NCBI GenBank assembly: GCA_023414985.1 | Contig: JAEZLY010000036.1 | Location: forward strand, 1-14,316 | DNA length: 14,316 bases | Direction: 5' to 3' | DNA from: Bacillota bacterium | Lineage (GTDB): Bacteria > Bacillota > Clostridia > Lachnospirales > Lachnospiraceae | In this document: in pieces, positions 6,750 to 11,786 of the stretch | Layout of the letters: the number at the start of each line of letters is the position of its first letter | Position numbering within the stretch: the stretch's first letter is position 1 | Program-made: the position numbers and the translations under genes | Notes under the pieces: model-generated | Database searches by the model: none | What the model was told of the DNA's origin: nothing | The model's input: only the letters and a program-made list of their open reading frames with translations

Positions 6750-7193
6750 ATGAGTAAGGTTGAAAATGCAGTGGAATGTTTTAAGAGCGGATTTAACTGT
6801 TCCCAAGCGGTATTCTCTACTTATTGCGAACAGTTTGGTCTGGACAGGGAAAGTGCTTTGAAGATTTCCACGCCTTTTGGGAGCGGTCTGGCCAGACAGG
6901 CAAAGGTATGTGGAGCAGTAAGCGGGGCTTATATGCTGATTGGTTTAAAATACGGTAAATACCTGCCGGAGGATAATGAAGCCAAAGAGAAATGCTTTTC
7001 CTTAGCTATGGAATTTACGAAAAAGTTCAATGAGATTCATGGCTCGATTAATTGTTGCGACCTGCTGAAATATGACTTGAGTACGCCTGAGGGACTGAAA
7101 TACATAAAAGAAAATAATCTTTGGGATACCATGTGTCCCATCTTCATTCGGGATGCCTGTCAGCTGCTGGAGGAGATGCTGGAGCTGGAGTAA
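6750..7193 (+). CDS. C_GCAxxG_C_C family redox protein
   Basis: The 147-residue product fits the C-GCAxxG-C-C family, small cysteine-rich proteins of anaerobes that are annotated as putative redox-active proteins and sometimes lie near transporters or metal-handling genes. The family pattern is visible: FNCSQAV with Cys17, the VCGAVSGA block with Cys54, the paired Cys102-Cys103, Cys129 and Cys137. There is no signal peptide or transmembrane segment, so a cytosolic location is expected. The ATG at 6750 follows GGAGGG (6740-6745). It appears to be a single-gene unit: own promoter upstream, bidirectional terminator downstream. Its true substrate is unknown in the family. Confidence 0.88.
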   Translation: MSKVENAVECFKSGFNCSQAVFSTYCEQFGLDRESALKISTPFGSGLARQAKVCGAVSGAYMLIGLKYGKYLPEDNEAKEKCFSLAMEFTKKFNEIHGSINCCDLLKYDLSTPEGLKYIKENNLWDTMCPIFIRDACQLLEEMLELE

Positions 7194-7225
7194 AATGTCA
7201 AAACGTGCTTCGTACCCTATAGAAT

Positions 7226-7269
7226 AAAAAGAGTTGCTATGCAAACGAGCTTGCATAGCAACTCTTTTT
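7226..7269. terminator. Bidirectional intrinsic terminator
   Basis: A perfect 19-bp stem (7226-7244 with 7251-7269) with the loop ACGAGC has core arms GAGTTGCTATGCAA and TTGCATAGCAACTC and is flanked by A5 on the left and T6 on the right. It thus ends both the plus-strand redox gene and the minus-strand ABC transporter operon. The left A-tract runs into CTATAGAATAA (7217-7227), a copy of the recurring intergenic motif. Confidence 0.93.
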
Positions 7270-7318
7270 TATACTAAAGTGCCATAGATGCTTTTGACTT
7301 CTTTCAAATCCATTACTT

Positions 7319-9103
7319 TTATTCGAACTGAGAATGATAGAGTTTGTAATAAAAGCCCTGCTTCTCCATCAGCTCTTTGTGGGTGCCCTGTTCTACGATA
7401 TTTCCCTGGTCAACCACGAGAATATTATCTGCTCCCTGGATGGTGGAGAGTCTGTGTGCTATGACAAAGCAGGTCTTATCCTCCATCAGCTTGCGCATCG
7501 CCTTCTGGATCTTGATCTCTGTTCTGGTATCCACGTTGGAGGTTGCTTCATCCAGGATCAGCATTTTTGCATCCAATAGCATCGCCCTGGCTATGGTTAA
7601 GAGCTGCTTCTGCCCCTTGGAGATATTCAGTCCGTCCTCATTCACGATGGTATCATAACCCTGGGGAAGTCTCATGATATAGGAATGCATTCCTGCCAGC
7701 TTTGCGGCCGACACTACCTCTTCCCTGGTAGCGTTCTCCTTCCCATAGGCGATATTCTCAAAGATCGTACCAGAGAAAAGCCAGGTATCCTGCAGCACCA
7801 TCGCATAGGCTTTTCTCAGGCTCTGCCTGGTAAGCTCCCTTGTCTCTATCCCATCCACGCTGATCGTGCCCTCCCATACATCATAAAAACGCATCAGTAG
7901 GTTGATGATGGTGGTCTTGCCGGCACCCGTCGGCCCTACAATCGCTGTCAGACTTCCGGGTGTTGCATGAAGGAACAGATTCTTAATGATCGTCTTCTCT
8001 GGAAGATATCCAAAGGAGACCCCTTCCATCGCTACATCACCCGCAGTTCCTATTAACTCCTTCGCATCAGCAGAATCCGGCTTCTCCGATGCCTCATCCA
8101 TCAGCTTGAAGACACGTTCCGCGGCGGCCGCCGCCGATTGAAGTTCACTAATGATGTTGGCAGCTTCATTGATCGGCCCGGAGAATTTCCTGCTGTACTG
8201 GACAAAGGAAGAGATATTGCCGAGTGACATCCGTCCGAACAGGTACAGGATGGCACCAAAGACTGTAATCAGTGATAAGGATAGGTTATTAATGAAGTTG
8301 ACCGTAGGTCCTGTGATGCTTCCGAAATACTCTGCGTTATAGTAAGCATCCACTGTCTCTGTATTCAGCCGATCGAATCGACCCAGAATGGAAGCCTCAG
8401 CTGCATAGGCCTTGATCGTCTTCTGCCCTGAGACCATCTCCTCCACGAAACCATTCAACTCTCCGAGCTTGGCGGAACGTTTACGAAACAGCGGGCGTAC
8501 CTTTTTTGCCATATAGCGGGTGTAGAAGATGGACAACGGTATCATCAACAGCATAACCAAGGATAATACAGGTGAAATCACGAGCATCATGATCAAGGAT
8601 CCGAAGACGGTAACCACACTGGCCAGTACCTGCACCACATCGGTTGACAAAGAGGTGTTGACCGTGTCGATATCATAGGAAAGCCTGCTGATGATATCTC
8701 CGGCCTGATTACGGTCGAAATAACCCACAGGCAGGTCTACCAGCTTCGTGAATACATCCTCTCTCATATTCTTTACAATTCTCTGACTGAGGCGGATCAT
8801 CAAAACAGACAGAAAATAGGATAACACGGAGGAAATACTATAGAACACCACCATCCAGGCAGCATAATAAAACACCTTTTGAAAGACCACATGTCCCTTT
8901 CCCGGTTCAATCGCATCAATTGCATAACCGGACAACATCGGTCCAATCAGGGCGAACAGATTACCGGCAACGGTCAGAAAGAATCCGAGCACAAGCATCC
9001 ACCGGTGTCTGCTGATATAGCTCCATAGCCTTTTCAGGACATATCCGGTATCCTTCGGTTTCTCTGTCTTATCGCTGATTGGTCCTCCTGTACGAGCAGC
9101 CAC
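7319..9103 (-). CDS. ABC exporter half-transporter, catalytic-site subunit of a heterodimer
   Basis: The 594-residue protein has an N-terminal six-helix ABC exporter domain (about 30-330) and a C-terminal ATPase. Visible are Walker A GPTGAGKT (390-397), Q-loop Gln438, Walker B LILDEATS with the catalytic Glu519, and the H-loop His550. Its signature motif is degenerate, ISKGQ (494-498) instead of LSGGQ. Together with the upstream subunit it would form one intact ATP site (its own Walker motifs plus the partner's LSGGQ) and one impaired site, as in BmrCD, LmrCD and TM287/288. Multidrug or lipid/peptide export is the family expectation; the substrate cannot be read from sequence. The start is GTG at 9103, seven bases after GGAGG (9115-9111). 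It follows its partner by 30 bases in one operon. Confidence 0.93.
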   Translation of the reverse strand: MAARTGGPISDKTEKPKDTGYVLKRLWSYISRHRWMLVLGFFLTVAGNLFALIGPMLSGYAIDAIEPGKGHVVFQKVFYYAAWMVVFYSISSVLSYFLSVLMIRLSQRIVKNMREDVFTKLVDLPVGYFDRNQAGDIISRLSYDIDTVNTSLSTDVVQVLASVVTVFGSLIMMLVISPVLSLVMLLMIPLSIFYTRYMAKKVRPLFRKRSAKLGELNGFVEEMVSGQKTIKAYAAEASILGRFDRLNTETVDAYYNAEYFGSITGPTVNFINNLSLSLITVFGAILYLFGRMSLGNISSFVQYSRKFSGPINEAANIISELQSAAAAAERVFKLMDEASEKPDSADAKELIGTAGDVAMEGVSFGYLPEKTIIKNLFLHATPGSLTAIVGPTGAGKTTIINLLMRFYDVWEGTISVDGIETRELTRQSLRKAYAMVLQDTWLFSGTIFENIAYGKENATREEVVSAAKLAGMHSYIMRLPQGYDTIVNEDGLNISKGQKQLLTIARAMLLDAKMLILDEATSNVDTRTEIKIQKAMRKLMEDKTCFVIAHRLSTIQGADNILVVDQGNIVEQGTHKELMEKQGFYYKLYHSQFE

Positions 9104-9133
9104 AGTCTCACCTCCAATTTTTTATATCATTCC

Positions 9134-10837
9134 TTATGATAACATCTGTGATTGATAGATTTCCTTGTATACCTCACAGGAATCCATTAATTCTTCATGG
9201 GTACCGTATCCGGCCATCCGGCCATCCTCGAGGACAAGGATATGATCCAGCTTCATGACGGAACTGATTCTCTGTGCAATTACTATGGTTGTAGTTCCCT
9301 CATAGTTTTCGCGGATGGCCTTTCGAAGCTGAGAATCCGTCTTATAATCAAGTGCACTGGAGGAATCATCGAGAATTAAGATCTCCGGCCTGCCGGCCAG
9401 AGCCCGGGCAACCAACAGCCTCTGTTTCTGCCCTCCGCTTAGATTGCTGCCCTTGATGGAAAGCTTGAAATCCAACTGGCCCTCCAACTCCTCAATAAAG
9501 GCTTCGGCCTGGGCATGTTCTGCAGACTCAAGTACCCTGTCTTTCGGAAGCTCTCTTCCGAGGCTGATATTTTCATATACTCTGTCGCTGAACAGGACAT
9601 CATTCTGGAACACTACTCCAAACCTTCTGCGCAGTTCAAGCTTATCCATACTTTTGATATTCTGACCTTCAATTGTAATGGAGCCTTCGGTTACATCATA
9701 AAATCTCATCAGCAGATTGATCAGGGTAGTCTTCCCGGAGCCGGTTGATCCGATAATTCCAAGACTCTGTCCCTTCTTGATCCCAAAATCCATATCAATA
9801 ATACAGGGTTCCTGCGTATAAGAAAAGCTCACATGATGAAAAGCGATATGTTCCTCGCTATTCTCTGCTTTCTGCTGCTCAGCAACCTTCAAATCCTCCT
9901 CAGCTTCAAGCACCAATGCAATCCTGGAAGCCGAAGCACTTGCCTTGGAATAGACGACGAATATTCTGGTGATTGCCATGATCGCCTGCAGCATGATCGT
10001 AAAATAAGACAGGAAGGCAACGATCTTACCCGGAGCAGAGACTCCCGCATTGATGCGGTAAGCTCCGACAATCACAACCAGTGTGAGACCCAGATTAAAA
10101 ACCAGATTCATAGCAGGGTTGGTAACCGCCATTGTCGTACCGGCCTTCAATTCCCGATCGACCACCTCAGAATTCGTATCGGAGAAGCGCTGCTTCTCAT
10201 AACCTGATTTTGACAGAGCTTTAATTACCCGAACACCGGTTATATTCTCCCTGACTACTCTCACCATCTTATCCACGGACAATTGCTGACTTAAATATAA
10301 AGGGATTCCTTTTTTGGAGACCAGATAAACAATCAACGTCAAAATTGGCAAGGAACCAATAAGAATCAGGGTAAGTACCGGCTCCAGCGTACTGGTAACC
10401 ATAATACCGCCGATTAAAATGATAGGCGCGCGAACTCCGATTCGCTGCATCATGCCTATCATATTATGAATGTTATATGTATCGGACGTCATACGGGATT
10501 CAAGAGACGGAATGGTAAAGTGATCCAATTGGGTACCGGAAAGGCTTAGAATCTTTTCGAACAAATCATGCCTTAAGTTCTGGGTTGCATTTCTGGCAAC
10601 TCTGGCAGCCATCCTGTTCGCTATAATATTGAAGGTTCTTGCTCCAATGGAAAGTCCAATCATGGCAAGGCCCCAGTAGAGAATAAAGGATACCTTCTTC
10701 AAAGGAATGACATCATCAAGAATATAGGCCAGAATCCAGGGCAGTCCCAGATCCATCAGCGTACCCAATACTTTTATGATAAATCCGAAGGTCATGCGGG
10801 CGATATAGGGTTTCAGATAAGTCAGTACTCGTTTCAA
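9134..10837 (-). CDS. ABC exporter half-transporter, degenerate-site subunit of a heterodimer
   Basis: The 567-residue protein has a six-helix membrane domain (about 12-300) and an ATPase domain. It has Walker A GSTGSGKT (363-370), Q-loop Gln411 and a canonical LSGGQ (466-470). However, the catalytic glutamate after Walker B is aspartate (ILILDDSSS, Asp491), and the H-loop histidine is glutamine (IVIAQRIS, Gln522). These are the classic losses of the degenerate ATP site in heterodimeric exporters, and they match the defective signature in the partner gene. The start is a TTG at 10837, seven bases after GGAGG (10849-10845); the next in-frame ATG, at residue 15, would remove the beginning of the first helix. 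It is the first gene of the operon, with its own promoter. Confidence 0.93.
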   Translation of the reverse strand: MKRVLTYLKPYIARMTFGFIIKVLGTLMDLGLPWILAYILDDVIPLKKVSFILYWGLAMIGLSIGARTFNIIANRMAARVARNATQNLRHDLFEKILSLSGTQLDHFTIPSLESRMTSDTYNIHNMIGMMQRIGVRAPIILIGGIMVTSTLEPVLTLILIGSLPILTLIVYLVSKKGIPLYLSQQLSVDKMVRVVRENITGVRVIKALSKSGYEKQRFSDTNSEVVDRELKAGTTMAVTNPAMNLVFNLGLTLVVIVGAYRINAGVSAPGKIVAFLSYFTIMLQAIMAITRIFVVYSKASASASRIALVLEAEEDLKVAEQQKAENSEEHIAFHHVSFSYTQEPCIIDMDFGIKKGQSLGIIGSTGSGKTTLINLLMRFYDVTEGSITIEGQNIKSMDKLELRRRFGVVFQNDVLFSDRVYENISLGRELPKDRVLESAEHAQAEAFIEELEGQLDFKLSIKGSNLSGGQKQRLLVARALAGRPEILILDDSSSALDYKTDSQLRKAIRENYEGTTTIVIAQRISSVMKLDHILVLEDGRMAGYGTHEELMDSCEVYKEIYQSQMLS

Positions 10838-10886
10838 AGCAGTTCCTCCCTATAAGAATTACGAAATCGATTTAAAGACAAATCCT

Positions 10887-10915
10887 ATTCTAGCACCGCT
10901 CTCCTATTGCGTCAA
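10887..10915 (-). promoter_or_regulatory. Promoter of the ABC exporter operon
   Basis: On the minus strand TTGACG (10915-10910) and TAGAAT (10892-10887) are 17 bases apart, and TGC lies directly before the -10, giving an extended -10 element. The predicted leader is about 40 bases. A terminator for upstream transcription ends seven bases before the -35, which isolates the operon. Confidence 0.82.
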
Positions 10916-10920
10916 GTTTC

Positions 10921-11050
10921 CGAAAAAAAAGAATGTGCCTTAGCACATTCTCGCGCCGCCGCGCAGCCGCTTACGGCTATCTTCCGATTAAGCGGCGTGC
11001 GCATCCTGCCCGGAGGGCTTTTTATTCTATAGATTAGTTCGAAGAACTTT
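10921..11050 (-). ncRNA. Candidate structured small RNA or intergenic repeat element
   Basis: This 130-base stretch holds no credible gene but three strong hairpins: a GC-rich stem (GCGCA and GCCGCTTA, 10961-10973, with TAAGCGGC and TGCGC, 10989-11002, one bulged G), a short GCCC/GGGC stem (10008 offset from 11008-11018), and the terminator stem at 10930-10951. On the minus strand the order stem, GC-rich stem, terminator with eight U is that of a small RNA. No good minus-strand -35 element was found at its upstream end, although a TATAGAAT-like sequence occurs at 11032-11025. It may equally be a repeated intergenic element of the genome. Confidence 0.35.
10922..10951 (-). terminator. Strong minus-strand terminator
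   Basis: On the minus strand AGAATGTGC (10951-10943 as read) pairs with GCACATTCT (10938-10930) around a 4-base loop and is followed by eight T residues (10929-10922). It is the second minus-strand terminator after the zinc-ribbon gene, and may instead be the end of a separate small RNA from 10930-11060. Confidence 0.9.
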
Positions 11051-11068
11051 CCTATAGAATAAGAAAAG
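11018..11068. repeat. Inverted pair of the TTATTCTATAG motif forming a hairpin
   Basis: TTATTCTATAG (11022-11032) and CTATAGAATAA (11052-11062) are perfect inverted copies. Between them AGTTC (11036-11040) and GAACT (11044-11048) pair around GAA, and the outer flanks CTTTT/AAAAG extend the stem with a small bulge. The left half doubles as the T-tract after the GCCC/GGGC stem on the plus strand, the right half as the T-tract of the minus-strand terminator of the zinc-ribbon gene. Confidence 0.7.
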
Positions 11069-11106
11069 CTGCTGCAGAAAGCGGGTGATTGCTCTTCTGC
11101 AGCAGC
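11058..11106 (-). terminator. Terminator of the zinc-ribbon gene
   Basis: On the minus strand a 12-bp stem (11106-11095 with 11079-11068; arms GCTGCTGCAGAA and TTCTGCAGCAGC) starts about ten bases after the stop codon and is followed by TTTTCTTATT. The loop is 15 bases. Confidence 0.85.
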
Positions 11107-11116
11107 AGGATCAGGT

Positions 11117-11623
11117 TCAAGTATTACAGATAAAATAAAGGAATATAATGACCAACAACGCATATCCGATAAAAACCATGGAATACGCCAACCCTTTCCG
11201 AAGGTGCAATGCCACCTCTGTGGGCTGTGGCTTCTCACCACTCGATCCCTTTCTCGGTGCTCCCAGCTGAGCGAGACGCCAGGCGAGCTTTGGCCACAAC
11301 AGACTGATTGCTTCTGCCACCATCCAGACCATGATTACCCATACAATAAGCACATAACGGGCCAGTTCAGACTGATTAATCTTGGAGATCATAAAAAACT
11401 GAAGCAGTGCTCCTGCTGCTAAAAATACGGCAACCGTTTTATCGGCCTTGGTGACATAAAAATAATCTGATTTGTCTGCCGGCCCCCTGGAGATTTTTGA
11501 CCCGCTTTTCTCTGCTTCTTGTAATTCCTCTCTGGATAACGGAGGACCAAGCGGAGCCCCACAATCGATACAGGAGGTATATAAATTATCATTGATCGCA
11601 CCGCACTTTGTGCATTTCTTCAT
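11117..11623 (-). CDS. Zinc-ribbon membrane protein of unknown function
   Basis: The 168-residue protein begins with a four-cysteine zinc ribbon (Cys4, Cys7, Cys18, Cys21; KCTKCGA and SCIDCGA), then a charged linker, and three predicted membrane helices at about 62-79, 88-108 and 147-166. A basic, proline-containing loop (about 112-140) lies between helices two and three. Such short zinc-ribbon plus membrane-helix proteins are common in Firmicutes and mostly uncharacterised; no enzyme motif is seen. The N-terminal ribbon is probably cytoplasmic. The ATG at 11623 follows GGAGG (11634-11630) by six bases. The gene seems to be its own unit, with a TATAAT at 11734-11729 as candidate -10 (no convincing -35) and a terminator directly downstream. 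Confidence 0.8.
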   Translation of the reverse strand: MKKCTKCGAINDNLYTSCIDCGAPLGPPLSREELQEAEKSGSKISRGPADKSDYFYVTKADKTVAVFLAAGALLQFFMISKINQSELARYVLIVWVIMVWMVAEAISLLWPKLAWRLAQLGAPRKGSSGEKPQPTEVALHLRKGLAYSMVFIGYALLVIIFLYFICNT

Positions 11624-11646
11624 ATGAAACCTCCACTCCTTCGAAA

Positions 11647-11684
11647 ACCTGTGGATCTCGGTGCAAATACATGGTCCACCAGGT
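11647..11684 (-). other. Hairpin in the leader of the zinc-ribbon gene
   Basis: ACCTG (11647-11651) and TGGA (11652-11655) pair with CAGGT (11680-11684) and TCCA (11675-11678), with C11679 bulged. The stem ends about 12 bases before the ribosome site of the minus-strand gene and is not followed by a T-run on that strand. Role unknown; it could influence translation or mRNA stability. Confidence 0.4.
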
Positions 11685-11695
11685 CTCGACTAGAT

Positions 11696-11706
11696 TTATT
11701 CTATAG
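11696..11706 (+). repeat. Copy of the TTATTCTATAG motif
   Basis: An exact 11-base copy of the motif seen at 7217-7227 (reverse), 11022-11032 and 11052-11062 (reverse). Here it follows the hairpin at 11647-11684 by 11 bases, on the plus strand. Confidence 0.7.
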
Positions 11707-11786
11707 GTCTATTTCCTTATTCCTCTATATTATAAACCCTGCAATGACCAAATTGTAGTAAATTTTTTGTTAAGAAAATGAAATAA

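Noticed and set aside
10912..11241. Minus-strand open frame of 109 codons over the hairpin island
   Set aside because: It overlaps the zinc-ribbon gene in another frame, crosses two terminators and the ABC promoter, and has no ribosome site or protein-like composition.
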